64,000 nt of DNA from Planctomycetota bacterium (GTDB taxonomy: Bacteria; Planctomycetota; UBA1135; UBA2386): contig JADJPQ010000002.1 in the NCBI GenBank assembly GCA_016713175.1, positions 806,001 through 870,000 of the forward strand, read 5' to 3'. The first letter of the stretch is position 1, and every line of letters starts with the position of its first letter. The position numbers were made by a program, and so were the translations under genes. Shown here piece by piece: positions 29,101-37,202 of this stretch. The notes below the pieces were generated by a model. It ran no database searches. It was given only the letters and a program-made list of their open reading frames with translations, and was not told the DNA's origin.

Positions 29101-29936
29101 GCCAACTGTGCCTCGGTGACGCCGATCGTGGTCGGTGCCGCGGGCGACACTGGGGCCGCCGCGGCATCGACGGCGGGCAACCACACCGTGTCGACCAGCT
29201 GGCGTCGGCCGGCAACACCGCGCCACCGCACGGTGGTATCGGCCCAGACGAAACCCGTCGGCGCCGCCGCCGTGCCGCCACGCACGTGCACCAGCACGTC
29301 ACCGACAGGGACCTCCGTCAGGCAGAAGCTGCCCAGCGCGTCGGTGATCGCAAAGCACTCCGACTCGAGGCCATCGACCGCGACCGTGGCGCCGGCCAGC
29401 GGCAGTTCCTGCGCCGGATCCTGGGGATCCGCCGCGAACACCCGGCCGCACAACTCGCTGCCCGGAACCCGCGTCCGATCGGCGACCGCGAACGTCTGCC
29501 TCGCACCGCCGCCGACCCGACCGTCGCGATCGCCATCGACCGCACGACCACTGTCACCGCGCAGCAGGCCATCGACGACGACGACCGCCAGTTCGGCGTT
29601 GGCGGGCCACGGATCGAGCGGGAACACCGTCACCGTGTCGCGGCGGGCGCCGAGCAAGAACCGCGTCGGCCATGGCACTCCGCCGGTCTCGACGACGATC
29701 GCCGCACCGTGCACCGACGCTGGCGTCAGGGCCCCGGCAAAGCGCAGTTCGATTTCGCGGCGCGCGGCGAGACCGCGCTCACCGTCGACCGGTGTGATGG
29801 CCAGCAGCGTCGCGTCACCGGCTCGGACGGCAGGGTCGTCGACCGGCGTCGAGTTCTTCTTGCAGGCCGGGAATGCCAGTGCGAACGCGACGACGCCGAC
29901 GAGCGCCGGGTGGGCGCGGAGTTGCGGTTGGTGCAT
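26178..29936 (-). CDS. Large lipoprotein with Ig-like, TSP3-type and PA14-like parts
   Basis: ATG 29936 opens a lipoprotein signal (RAHPALVGVVAFALAFPAC, lipidated Cys near residue 25); 1252 aa. In order: a Big_5-type Ig-like domain (about 40-120, 'ITPVDGERGLAARREIELRF'); a carboxypeptidase-regulatory-like domain; a TSP3-type calcium stretch near 520-560 ('DVDSDQLPDVVEACIGTDPG', 'NADTDDDGEQDGDEVFAG'); a LVIVD-type propeller (about 570-860, repeated 'VAGSTVAAAAGTGGLAVID'-like blades); two further Ig-like domains (about 880-1080). The C-terminal region resembles PA14/carbohydrate-binding folds ('LLVSFYGEHGLGDVDAMFVG'). Probably an outer surface lipoprotein for binding; no enzyme motif seen. Confidence 0.8.
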   Translation of the reverse strand: MHQPQLRAHPALVGVVAFALAFPACKKNSTPVDDPAVRAGDATLLAITPVDGERGLAARREIELRFAGALTPASVHGAAIVVETGGVPWPTRFLLGARRDTVTVFPLDPWPANAELAVVVVDGLLRGDSGRAVDGDRDGRVGGGARQTFAVADRTRVPGSELCGRVFAADPQDPAQELPLAGATVAVDGLESECFAITDALGSFCLTEVPVGDVLVHVRGGTAAAPTGFVWADTTVRWRGVAGRRQLVDTVWLPAVDAAAAPVSPAAPTTIGVTEAQLARTADPVLREELRRASLVVPANALVGDDGERGGRVALVPVPLSRLPQSDPTMPSLPLVVAVTSDGAANFDSPAALCLPNLADPVAGRPLPAGARSALWHRDEDTATWRIVGTMTVASDGLTVCADAGVGVREVGLYGAAPATMGFGQPDRIAGGSFWSAVWSSTTLSARRGRVDGSGTFVAPLPAEATVLHARFDATSRRYGEVTLTTAPVGEVTWLPFPAWQPLAGLADVDSDQLPDVVEACIGTDPGNADTDDDGEQDGDEVFAGRDPVDGLADEPQLLADVATAGPALDLDANDGGVFVACDDRGVQRFHARDGQSPLPIGTVALAGRTTRLAVAGSTVAAAAGTGGLAVIDWTSLAAPVTSTLAVGDTTAVAISDGHVFAGTAAGRLLVVEAGRATILAERQLGTPIRDLLWLPPFVAVLTPTSLLMVELDGVTLTPRQPLALPSTTMRRLVGVGVRALGVDDAGFTVIDFTVPASPQVVRQFVSGASGWRDLALDGVGNALAVVGPTATPGPADDLLHYRLPDLSQPPAFVRTFEGSWFPGLAELPLAAVAVHAGLVWAGSADGRLVCLRHVPADRQGRAPSIALTTPNAQGSIEQGRLLTVVAEVGDDRAVASVEFELAGQLAFVDTGAPFIWNVLAPSPTVTPTLRIGARARDLGGNVGTATPIAVTVVTDQTPPRLLRTTPGADDLVLARRELTITALFDEALDPGSIQVGNALLVASGPDAQFGTGDDVPVVMVSASLDAAGRTATWTANTPLAPQRHRVDLAGVRDRAGNAMAAHRFEFRTADGLLVSFYGEHGLGDVDAMFVGATPLQVVERRAGALPRQIVRTVVPNVHFPLVSGTWALHAGPDGLLQTTDFANPGGDDVTWELPDSFGMLLEGRIEPPLPGAVTFQCLVDDAFALDLGGQRAFEHLGCQVSTSYTSAALPFAGRTAFRMAAADACDFGFALTLSANGGGFAGGIVPPSVFR

Positions 29937-30091
29937 GGTGCGGGACGAGGTGTCGGGAGCGCCGCGACGGAGCTGTACCAAGACACGCTACCGGAAGACA
30001 GCGTCTCCACCTCCGACAAGGTGTACCGCGACCCCCACGCGCGGGCACGCACTACCTCCTGCTGCCCCGGGAAGGCCTGCTCGGCGAAAAG

Positions 30092-30168
30092 TGGCACGCC
30101 CGAGAGGACTTGAACCTCTAACCTCCAGATCCGTAGTCTGGAGCTCTATCCAATTGAGCTACGGGCGC
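30092..30168 (-). tRNA. tRNA-Arg (anticodon ACG)
   Basis: Minus-strand cloverleaf: acceptor GCGCCCG/CGGGCGT, D stem GCTC/GAGC with loop AATTGGATA, anticodon stem CCAGA/TCTGG with loop CTACGGA (anticodon ACG), T stem AGAGG/CCTCT with loop TTCAAGT, discriminator G and encoded CCA. 77 nt. The ACG anticodon would be modified to ICG and read CGU/CGC/CGA. The first acceptor pair is a G-U wobble. Confidence 0.97.
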
Positions 30169-30250
30169 GCGTTGAGGGCCGAGCACCCTAGCGGCCCCCC
30201 GCGCCCCACGCAAGCGGTTTTCCGACGGCCGGCGACCCCGCCGGAACGCG

Positions 30251-30811
30251 TCAGACGGCTCGCGGCCGGCGTGCCGCGTCGACCGCAGCCGACAGATGCA
30301 CGGACAGGATCGACTCGAGCACGTGCAGCGCGCGCGCCTGCGGCAGCAGGTTCTCGGCCGGTGCATCGAACACCAGTGCCGTCGCCGCGCCGCGGACGAA
30401 CTCGACCAGCGCCCGCGCCATCGGCAACCCATGGTCGAGTTCGGGTCCAGCCCCAGCGAGCGTCGGCAACCACTGGGTTCCGACGGCGTGCAGCGTGCCG
30501 GCATCGACGGCGCCGCCCGCAATGGCCATCAACCACGCCCGCGCCGCGCGGCGGCGGCGATTCAGCACCGAGACCTGCGGCGGCTGCCGCCGGCTGATCT
30601 CGGGTCCGTGCTGCCCGGCGACCGACTGGTCGACCACGGCGCGAACGAGCATCGGCACCGCCGGCTCCAGTGCGGCGGTGAGCACGCGCAGGCCTGCCGG
30701 ATCGAGTTCGACCGGGTTGGTCGCACTGCGGATCGGATCGAGATACAGGAACGGCCGCACCTCACGCGGGGTCGCGGGTGCGAGCCTGTCCGACGTCGCC
30801 AACTTCGTCAT
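30251..30811 (-). CDS. Hypothetical protein
   Basis: 186 aa from ATG 30811, 33 bp after pabC and probably the last gene of that operon, though TACGAT sits 4 nt before the ATG and could give a separate transcript. The N-terminal part is Pro/Arg-rich ('APATPREVRPFLYLDPIRS'). The middle is basic ('NRRRRAARAWLMAIAGG'). The C-terminal half is helical ('LDHGLPMARALVEFVRGAA'). No signal peptide, membrane helix or known motif is seen. Codon use matches its neighbours. Not recognised. Confidence 0.6.
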   Translation of the reverse strand: MTKLATSDRLAPATPREVRPFLYLDPIRSATNPVELDPAGLRVLTAALEPAVPMLVRAVVDQSVAGQHGPEISRRQPPQVSVLNRRRRAARAWLMAIAGGAVDAGTLHAVGTQWLPTLAGAGPELDHGLPMARALVEFVRGAATALVFDAPAENLLPQARALHVLESILSVHLSAAVDAARRPRAV

Positions 30812-30844
30812 GCCGATCGTATCGGCACCGGGTCGCCGTCGACT

Positions 30845-31606
30845 TCAGCGCCGCAGCGCGCGCTGCCACACCCGATGCAGCGCGGTGTCGGGTTTGCCGA
30901 CAGGTCGCTGGCCGAGCAGGCCGGCAGCGCGCGGGCCATGGACCGCCGAACTGACCGCGAGCGCCGTCGCGCGATGCAGGTCGGCGAGGTCGCAGCGGCG
31001 TTCGGCCACACGTTCGCCGGCAGCGGTCATCGCCGTGAGCAACAGCCCGCGGGCGATTCCGGGCAGGGTCCGTCCATCCAGTGGCGGCGTCGTCCAGGCG
31101 CCATCCAGCAACAGCCACAGGTTGCCGATCGCCGTCTCCAGCAACGCGCCATCGTCGGCCAGCACGATGCCGTCGTCGGCGCCGCCGTCCTGCGCTTCCC
31201 GCAGCACCGCATCGTAGAACGTCCGCGGCGTCGCCTTCAGGTCGGCTGGCGGCGCATCGTCGGGCCGGCGGGTGATGCACGGCAGCAACTGCACGGTGCG
31301 CTGCGGGCCGCGCGCCCTGGTCGTCATCACCACGCTCGGTGTCGCGGAGCCCGGGATCACGTGCAGGCGCAGCACGTCGTCGTCATGACCGTTGCGCGCC
31401 AGCAGTTCGGCCGCGGCAGCGACCAAGGTCGGCGGCGGTGCGAACGGGATCCGAAGGCGGGCACACGCGGCGCCGAGGCGTCGCAGGTGGTGTTCCCACA
31501 GCGGCAACACGCCGGCCCGCGCCCCCATCGTCTCGAACGGCGCGACCACCGCACCGGGCTGCACGACGTCCGAGCCACCGACGAACTGGCCATCGATCCA
31601 TCTCAT
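30845..31606 (-). CDS. pabC: Aminotransferase class IV, probable 4-amino-4-deoxychorismate lyase
   Basis: 253 aa from ATG 31606, whose ATGA overlaps the pabB stop. Fold-type IV PLP features: N-terminal 'MRWIDGQFVGG' with 'FETMGARAGVLPLWEHHLRR', 'LRLHVIPG' (Arg of the phosphate/substrate pocket), the segment 'KATPRTFYDAVLREAQDGGA' where family members carry the Schiff-base Lys, and 'DDGIVLADDGALLETAIGNL' matching the E-x-x-x-x-N signature. In this family the product is p-aminobenzoate plus pyruvate for folate synthesis. Coupling to pabB supports PabC rather than a branched-chain aminotransferase. Confidence 0.85.
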   Translation of the reverse strand: MRWIDGQFVGGSDVVQPGAVVAPFETMGARAGVLPLWEHHLRRLGAACARLRIPFAPPPTLVAAAAELLARNGHDDDVLRLHVIPGSATPSVVMTTRARGPQRTVQLLPCITRRPDDAPPADLKATPRTFYDAVLREAQDGGADDGIVLADDGALLETAIGNLWLLLDGAWTTPPLDGRTLPGIARGLLLTAMTAAGERVAERRCDLADLHRATALAVSSAVHGPRAAGLLGQRPVGKPDTALHRVWQRALRR

Positions 31607-32817
31607 GGTGCCTCCGGTGGCAACGCGATGCTGGTTTGCAGCGTGCGCTCGAGCCCGACCATCTTGTGCAGCGTCTCCTCCCACTCGCGGGCCGGCTCCG
31701 ACAGCGCGGTGATGCCGCCGCCGGCGTTGCCGCGGACCCGGCCGTCGCGGCAGACCAGCGTTCGGATCGCGATGTTCAGGTGCAGGCGCGGCCCGGGCCC
31801 GAACCAGCCGATCGCGCCGGTGTAGACGCCACGGCGGACGACTTCGAGTTCGTCGAGGATCTGCAGACAGCGCAGCTTGGGGCAACCGGTGATCGAACCG
31901 CCGGGAAACGTCGCGCCAAGCAGCTCGACGAGGTCGACTCCTGGCCGCAGCCGCGCCTGCACGGTCGCGAACAGGTGATGCACCTGCGCGAACGACGCAT
32001 GTTCGGGGAACGGCCCCACCGTCACCGATCCGATCGCCGCGACCTTGCCGAGATCGTTGCGCAGCAGATCGACGATCATCGCCAGCTCGGCCTGGTCCTT
32101 GTCGCTGGCCAGCAGTTCGCGCAGCAGCGCCGCGTCCGTCGCCGGATCGGCGGCGCGGCGCCGCGTGCCCTTGATCGGCCGCGTGCGGACATGCTCACCG
32201 TCGGTCCACAGGAACTCCTCGGGCGAACTGCTGACCACCACCGTGCCATCGCCGGTGTCGATACAGGCCGAGAATGGCGCCGGGCTCTGTTCGCACGCCC
32301 GCCAGAACAACGCCCGCGGATCACCGTCGAACCGGCCGGTGAAGGGCTGCGTCAGATTGGCCTGGAAGATGTCGCCGGCGCGGATGTGCTCGACGACCTG
32401 CGCCACCCGCCATTCGTAGTCGGTGCGCGGCAGGTGCGCGCGCAGGTGCGTGGCGGCGGCGACCGGCGGCGCCGGCGGCACCGGTGCTGGCGCGAAGGTC
32501 CGCCAGGACCGCCAGGCGGCGACGTGCAGCACCGGTACCGGGAAGTCGTCGGGCGCCCCGGTCGGCCAGGCTTCGACGTCGAGGCCGAGGTCGTAGCCGA
32601 GGAACCCGGTGCAGTGGCGGCCGGCATGCCGCTGCAGGAATGCGCGCAGCATCGCGAAGGCGCCATGGTGCGCGCCGGCGGGCAAGGTCAGCACCTCGAT
32701 CGGATCGGTGCCGAGAAACGACGGACCCGCGCCACAACTGTGCAGCAGCGCGACCGGTTCGCCGCGCGGAACCTGCAGCAGCCGTTCGAACGGCTCCCGG
32801 TGCGGCGCCTCGGCCAC
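31603..32817 (-). CDS. pabB: Aminodeoxychorismate synthase component I
   Basis: 404 aa from GTG 32817, 5 bp after the enoyl-CoA hydratase stop. Chorismate-binding enzyme signatures: 'ANLTQPFTGRFDGDPRALF', 'VSSSPEEFLW', 'TRPIKGTRRRAADPATDAAL' with the PIKGT lysine typical of PabB, 'ELAMIVDLLRNDLGKVA', 'FPGGSITGCPKLRCLQILDE' and 'NAGGGITALSEPAREWEET'. It converts chorismate to 4-amino-4-deoxychorismate, with ammonia supplied by a PabA/TrpG glutaminase that is not in this window. Overlaps pabC by 4 nt. Confidence 0.92.
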   Translation of the reverse strand: MAEAPHREPFERLLQVPRGEPVALLHSCGAGPSFLGTDPIEVLTLPAGAHHGAFAMLRAFLQRHAGRHCTGFLGYDLGLDVEAWPTGAPDDFPVPVLHVAAWRSWRTFAPAPVPPAPPVAAATHLRAHLPRTDYEWRVAQVVEHIRAGDIFQANLTQPFTGRFDGDPRALFWRACEQSPAPFSACIDTGDGTVVVSSSPEEFLWTDGEHVRTRPIKGTRRRAADPATDAALLRELLASDKDQAELAMIVDLLRNDLGKVAAIGSVTVGPFPEHASFAQVHHLFATVQARLRPGVDLVELLGATFPGGSITGCPKLRCLQILDELEVVRRGVYTGAIGWFGPGPRLHLNIAIRTLVCRDGRVRGNAGGGITALSEPAREWEETLHKMVGLERTLQTSIALPPEAP

Positions 32818-32822
32818 CGGGC

Positions 32823-33605
32823 CTAGCCGCGCAGCCAGGACGGCTTGCGCTTCTCGAGGAACGCCGCCATCCCTTCCTTCATCTCGGCGGTCGAACTGAT
32901 GATGCCGAACAGGTCGGCCTCGAGTTCGAGCCCATCGCGCATCGACATCTGCAGGCCGCGCCGCGCCGCCTGCTTGGCCAGCGCCACCGCCTGCGGGCCG
33001 CGCGCGATCATCTTCGCGGCGATCGCCTTGACGCCGGTCAGCAGTTCGGGCTGCGGCAGCACGCCGTTGACCAGACCGATGCGCAGCGCCTCATCGGCGG
33101 ACACCGGGTCACCGGTCAGGATCATCTGCAGCGCCAGCCCACTGCCGATCAGCCGCGGCAGCCGCTGGGTGCCGCCGTAACCGGGGATGATCCCGAGCGA
33201 GACCTCGGGCAGGCCGAGTCTGGCGTTGGGCGAGCAGAAGCGGACATCGCACGCCAGCGCCATCTCGAGGCCGCCGCCGAGCGCAAAGCCGTTGATGGCC
33301 GCCAGCACGGGCTTGGGCGATTCTTCGATCCGCAGCGTCAGCGCCTGGCCGCGCCGCGCGTTCTCCCTGCCGTCGAGCACGCCTTGTTTGCTCAGCACGC
33401 CGATGTCGGCCCCGGCGATGAACGCTTTCTCGCCGGCGCCGGTCAGCACGATCGCGCCGACCCTGTCGTCGGCCGACAGCTCGCCAAAGCACTGCGTCAG
33501 CTCGGCGATGGTCTGATCGTCGAGCGCGTTGAGCTTCTGCGGGCGATTGACGGTGACGACGGCGATCAGGCCATCGCGTTCGACCAGGACGTTCTGCAGG
33601 GTCAT
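32823..33605 (-). CDS. Enoyl-CoA hydratase/isomerase family protein
   Basis: 260 aa from ATG 33605, overlapping the stop of the cyclophilin gene by 4 nt. Crotonase-fold motifs: 'VVTVNRPQKLNALDDQTI', 'KAFIAGADIGVL' (oxyanion-hole strand), 'AAINGFALGGGLEMALACDV' and 'LGLPEVSLGIIPGYGGTQRL'. The E of 'GGGLEMALACD' and the E of 'LPEVSLGIIPG' match the two catalytic Glu positions, so hydratase activity in fatty-acid or amino-acid degradation is expected. ETF-QO nearby fits a beta-oxidation setting, though specificity cannot be read from sequence. Confidence 0.9.
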   Translation of the reverse strand: MTLQNVLVERDGLIAVVTVNRPQKLNALDDQTIAELTQCFGELSADDRVGAIVLTGAGEKAFIAGADIGVLSKQGVLDGRENARRGQALTLRIEESPKPVLAAINGFALGGGLEMALACDVRFCSPNARLGLPEVSLGIIPGYGGTQRLPRLIGSGLALQMILTGDPVSADEALRIGLVNGVLPQPELLTGVKAIAAKMIARGPQAVALAKQAARRGLQMSMRDGLELEADLFGIISSTAEMKEGMAAFLEKRKPSWLRG

Positions 33606-34210
33606 GACTGCTGTTCTGCCTCGGCGACGGGGGTGCGTTGCTGGCGCGGTCGCAGGTCGATCCGCCGGATCTCGATGCGCTGGCGCGGCACCGAGCGTTC
33701 GCCGGTCGGACCGAAGTCGCAGTCGACGGCGCCGATCTCGTCGAGCACGTCGAGGCCCTCCTCGACCTGCGCGAACACCGTGTATTGGCGATCGAGATGG
33801 CTGCTGTGGTCGGCCAGCACGATGAAGAACTGCGAGCCCGCCGAATTCGGATCGCGTTGCCGCGCCATCGACACGATGCCGCGTTTGTGCGGGATGTCGT
33901 TGAACTCGGCCGGCAGACGATGACCCGGGCCGCCGGTGCCCGGATGGCCGTTGGCGCCGGCGCGGGTGTTGGGACACCCGGCCTGCACGACGTAGTTGCG
34001 CATCACCCGATGGAACGTCAGGCCGTCGTAGAAGCCCTGCTGCGCCAGTTGCAGGAAATTCTCGACGTGCCGCGGCGCCTGGTCCGGGAAGAACGTCAAC
34101 ACCATCTCGCCCTTGCCGGTGACCAGCACGGCTTCGATGGCGCTCGCCGGGTGACTGCCGGGCGCACTGCTGGGCCCACTGCCGGAAGCACTCGTCGCGG
34201 GATCGCTCAC
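33602..34210 (-). CDS. Peptidyl-prolyl cis-trans isomerase (cyclophilin), cytoplasmic form
   Basis: 202 aa from GTG 34210; no signal peptide, but a Ser/Pro/Gly-rich N-terminal tail (about 25 residues). Cyclophilin core: 'QAPRHVENFLQLAQQGFYDG', 'LTFHRVMRNYVVQAGCP' (catalytic Arg in FHRV), 'GIVSMARQRDPNSAGSQFFI' and 'LDRQYTVFAQVEEGLDVLD'. It catalyses proline isomerisation during protein folding. It follows the secreted cyclophilin gene by 4 bp, probably an old tandem duplication of the core. Confidence 0.92.
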   Translation of the reverse strand: MSDPATSASGSGPSSAPGSHPASAIEAVLVTGKGEMVLTFFPDQAPRHVENFLQLAQQGFYDGLTFHRVMRNYVVQAGCPNTRAGANGHPGTGGPGHRLPAEFNDIPHKRGIVSMARQRDPNSAGSQFFIVLADHSSHLDRQYTVFAQVEEGLDVLDEIGAVDCDFGPTGERSVPRQRIEIRRIDLRPRQQRTPVAEAEQQS

Positions 34211-34214
34211 GGCA

Positions 34215-35159
34215 TCACTTCTTCATCGCCGGGATGATGATCGCCTGGTGCAGGATCACCGGTTGCAGCGGCGTCGAGCCCTGCGGGCCGCCGCAGCGGA
34301 CGTTGGCGATGGCGTCGAGCGTGTCGCTGCCCTTCTCGAGGTTGCCGAAGGCGGTGTACTGCTTGTCGAGGTGCGGGCTGTCCTTGTGCACGATGTAGAA
34401 CTGCGACCCGGCGGAGTTGGGGTCCTGGCTGCGCGCCATCGACAACACGCCGCGCACGTGCTTGATGTCGTTGAACTCGGCGTTGATCTTGTAGCCCGGA
34501 TCGCCGGTGCCCCACTCGGCCTGCAGGTTGTCGTCCTTGGTCTTCGGATCGCCGCCCTGGACCATGAAGCCCTTGATGACGCGGTGGAACTTGGTGCCGT
34601 CGTAGAAGCCCTGCTTGCAGAGCTTCAGGAAGTTGGTCACGTGGCCCGGCGCCTTGTCGGGCCGGAACGAGATCGTCATCTCGCCGTGGTTGGTGACCAG
34701 CAGCACCTTGGTCGCTGCCAGGTCAAGGTCCTCGATCACCAGCTTGCTCAGATCGGGCGCGATCTTGATCACGCAGTTGGCACCGGCGAGACCGGACCAG
34801 GCCAGCGTGACGAACGTCATGCTGCCGGCATCGACGGTGGGCGCCAGGCGGCTGACCGGCACGGTCAGGTTGCGTTCCAGTCTGGTGCCGGCGCAGACCG
34901 CCACGGGCCCGCCCTTGCCCGGCTCCCGGACTTGCGGGCCGGCGGCGTCGTTCAGTTTGACGTCGAGCGCGAGGCCGGTCACCAACTCGGCCGGCAGTTC
35001 GGCGTCACTCTTGACGTCGATCACCAGCTTGAGGCTGACCGAGCCCGTCGCGGTGACCATCGGCGACGTCGAGGTCAACGTAGCGGAGACGCCGGCGATC
35101 TCCTGTGCCAGCAGGGTGGAGGAAAACAGGAACAGGGAGGCAAGCAGCTTCTGGAACAT
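34215..35159 (-). CDS. Exported peptidyl-prolyl cis-trans isomerase with N-terminal beta domain
   Basis: ATG 35159 begins a signal peptide (MFQKLLASLFLFSSTLLAQ) and gives 314 aa; the frame further upstream lacks secretion features. Residues about 20-150 form a beta-rich domain ('SATLTSTSPMVTATGSVSL', 'TGLALDVKLNDAAG') not found in minimal cyclophilins. The cyclophilin core follows: 'KAPGHVTNFLKLCKQGFYDG', 'TKFHRVIKGFMVQGGDP', 'RGVLSMARSQDPNSAGSQFY' and 'LDKQYTAFGNLEKGSDTLD'. Probably a periplasmic folding factor. First gene of the operon running to 30845, 92 bp from the ETF-QO stop. Confidence 0.9.
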   Translation of the reverse strand: MFQKLLASLFLFSSTLLAQEIAGVSATLTSTSPMVTATGSVSLKLVIDVKSDAELPAELVTGLALDVKLNDAAGPQVREPGKGGPVAVCAGTRLERNLTVPVSRLAPTVDAGSMTFVTLAWSGLAGANCVIKIAPDLSKLVIEDLDLAATKVLLVTNHGEMTISFRPDKAPGHVTNFLKLCKQGFYDGTKFHRVIKGFMVQGGDPKTKDDNLQAEWGTGDPGYKINAEFNDIKHVRGVLSMARSQDPNSAGSQFYIVHKDSPHLDKQYTAFGNLEKGSDTLDAIANVRCGGPQGSTPLQPVILHQAIIIPAMKK

Positions 35160-35251
35160 GTTCGGTCGGGGAAAGTCAGGGGAAGTCATACCGCGACGGA
35201 CGGGTCGCCGGAAGGCTCCGTGGCCGCGAAGGCCCGCTGGCGGCGTCGGAG

Positions 35252-36970
35252 CTACAGGTTCTGGTAGTTGGGCCCACCGCCGCCTTCCGGCGTGACCCAG
35301 TTGATCACCTGATACGGATCCATGATGTCGCACGTCTTGCAGTGCACGCAATTCGACGCGTTGATCTTCAGGTCGACGCCGTGCTTGCTGCCCGGCTTCT
35401 CCTCCATCTCATAGACCGCCGCCGGGCAGAAGTGCTGGCACGGGTTGCCGAACTCCTCCACGCACCGCGTCGAGCACAGGTCCGGCTGCGTGACGACCAG
35501 ATGACACGGCTGGTCCTCCTCGTGCATCGTGCCGGAGTTGTAGACGTCGGTCAGCTTGTCGAACGTCAGCGCGCCATCCTCGGGCAGCTTGCCCGCCACC
35601 GGCTTGCCCTTGCCGCCGAAGTAGGGTCCGACCTGCTGCAGGAACGTGTGCCCGGCGGCGCTCTTCAGGTTGTCGCGCCACAGGAACCCACGCCCGCCGA
35701 ACAGTTGCGCGAACCCGGCGTTGACGATGCCCATCAGTCGGCCGCCGTGGAAGCCCTGGTGGAAGTTCCGGCACGCGCGCAGTTCTTCCCACAGCCAGTC
35801 GGCGCGCATCTTCTGGTCGTAGACCTGCGTAGTCGTCGCCGAGAAGTCGCCCTTCTGCAAGCACTCGAACGCCGCCTCGGCAGCCAACATGCCCGACCGC
35901 AGCGCCAGGTGGATGCCCTTCAGCCGCATGCTGTTCATCAAGCCCGCGGAGTCGCCCGCCAGCAGGAAACCATCGCCGAACAGCTTCGGCATCGCGAACA
36001 GCCCGCCCTCGGGCAACGACTTGGCGCCGTAGTGCAGCATCTTGCCGCCCTGCAGGAACGCGCGGATCTTCGGGTTCAGCTTGTACTGCTGGAACAGCCG
36101 GTGCGGATCGAGCGACGGATCGCGGTAGTCGAGGCCGGTGACGAGGCCGACGGACACCAGGTTCTTGCCGCCTTCGGTCTCGCCCATGCCGTAGACCCAG
36201 CCGCCGCCGAACGTCTTGCTGTCCTGCGGCCAGCCCATCGTGTGCACGACGAGCCCCGGCGGGCACTGGCCCTTGGGCACTTCCCAGACTTCCTTGACGC
36301 CGAGGCCATAGACCTGCGGGTTCTGGCCGTCGAGCTTCAGCTTCTGCACCAGCTGCTTGGTCATCGACCCGCGGCTGCCTTCACACAGCACCGTCAGCTT
36401 GCCGGCCAGGATCGCACCCGCCTGGAAGTTCCCCTTCGGCTGCCCGTGCTTGTCGACCCCCGAATCGGCGAGCTGCACGCCGGTCACGCGGTTGCCGTCC
36501 ATCGCCAGTTCGCGCCCGGGGAACCCCGGGAAGATCTGCACGCCCTTCTGCTCGGCGATCCCCGCGAGCCAGCGGACGAACTTGTTCAGGCTGACGATCT
36601 GGTTGCCGTGGTTCTTCAGCGGCGGCGGCGTGATCGGCAGCTTGCGCCCGCCATTCTCGGTCAGCCACAACGCATAGTCGGTGTGCACCTCGGCTTCGAG
36701 CGGCGGTTTGTCGGGTCGCGTCCGCCAGTCCGGCAGCAGCGCATCGAGCCCTTTGGGATCCATCACCGCACCGGAGATCGCATGGGCCCCGACCTCGGCG
36801 GCCTTCTCGATCAGCACGATCTCGGGCGCCAGTTGTTGCCCGTTGCCGGACGCCTGCACCTGCGCGTTGTGCCGGTCGAGCAGGTTCTTCAGGTGGATCG
36901 CCGTGGCCAGGCCGGCGGGGCCTCCGCCGACGATCACGACGTCGAACTCCATCACATCGCGTTCCGTCAT
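35252..36970 (-). CDS. Electron transfer flavoprotein-ubiquinone oxidoreductase
   Basis: 572 aa from ATG 36970 (ATG 36952 also possible). FAD-binding 'MEFDVVIVGGGPAGLATAIH' at the N-terminus; 'GAVMDPKGLDALLPDW' and 'LLAGDSAGLMNSMRLKGIH' are ETF-QO specific. The C-terminal ferredoxin part contains 'CSTRCVEEFGNPCQHFCPA' and 'NASNCVHCKTCDIMDP', supplying the four Cys of the [4Fe-4S] cluster. It passes electrons from ETF, reduced by acyl-CoA and other dehydrogenases, to the quinone pool at the membrane. Full length compared with known members. Confidence 0.95.
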   Translation of the reverse strand: MTERDVMEFDVVIVGGGPAGLATAIHLKNLLDRHNAQVQASGNGQQLAPEIVLIEKAAEVGAHAISGAVMDPKGLDALLPDWRTRPDKPPLEAEVHTDYALWLTENGGRKLPITPPPLKNHGNQIVSLNKFVRWLAGIAEQKGVQIFPGFPGRELAMDGNRVTGVQLADSGVDKHGQPKGNFQAGAILAGKLTVLCEGSRGSMTKQLVQKLKLDGQNPQVYGLGVKEVWEVPKGQCPPGLVVHTMGWPQDSKTFGGGWVYGMGETEGGKNLVSVGLVTGLDYRDPSLDPHRLFQQYKLNPKIRAFLQGGKMLHYGAKSLPEGGLFAMPKLFGDGFLLAGDSAGLMNSMRLKGIHLALRSGMLAAEAAFECLQKGDFSATTTQVYDQKMRADWLWEELRACRNFHQGFHGGRLMGIVNAGFAQLFGGRGFLWRDNLKSAAGHTFLQQVGPYFGGKGKPVAGKLPEDGALTFDKLTDVYNSGTMHEEDQPCHLVVTQPDLCSTRCVEEFGNPCQHFCPAAVYEMEEKPGSKHGVDLKINASNCVHCKTCDIMDPYQVINWVTPEGGGGPNYQNL

Positions 36971-37202
36971 GTCAGATTCCGGTGCAGGGCAGATCGGCCG
37001 GGAAGTCACCCGACTGCCCCGCGTCACGCCGACGCGGCGGTGCCAGGGGCGGGAAGTCGAGAGCGCGCACTTGGTTACTGCCCACCGACGTCACACTAAG
37101 ACCGATTGAACCCGCTCCCAGCCGGCGGCGGGCGTTTCGGTGAAGGCACTGTGACCGAGACCGGAACCCGAGGCAAGGCTGGACTCGTCGGAGAAGCAGC
37201 CC

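Noticed and set aside
26349..30113. 1254-codon plus-strand frame
   Set aside because: Antisense of the large lipoprotein; low-complexity Arg/Gln composition.
30092..30168. Possible tRNA-Sec
   Set aside because: The anticodon is ACG and the variable arm is short; it is tRNA-Arg. No selC was found in the window.
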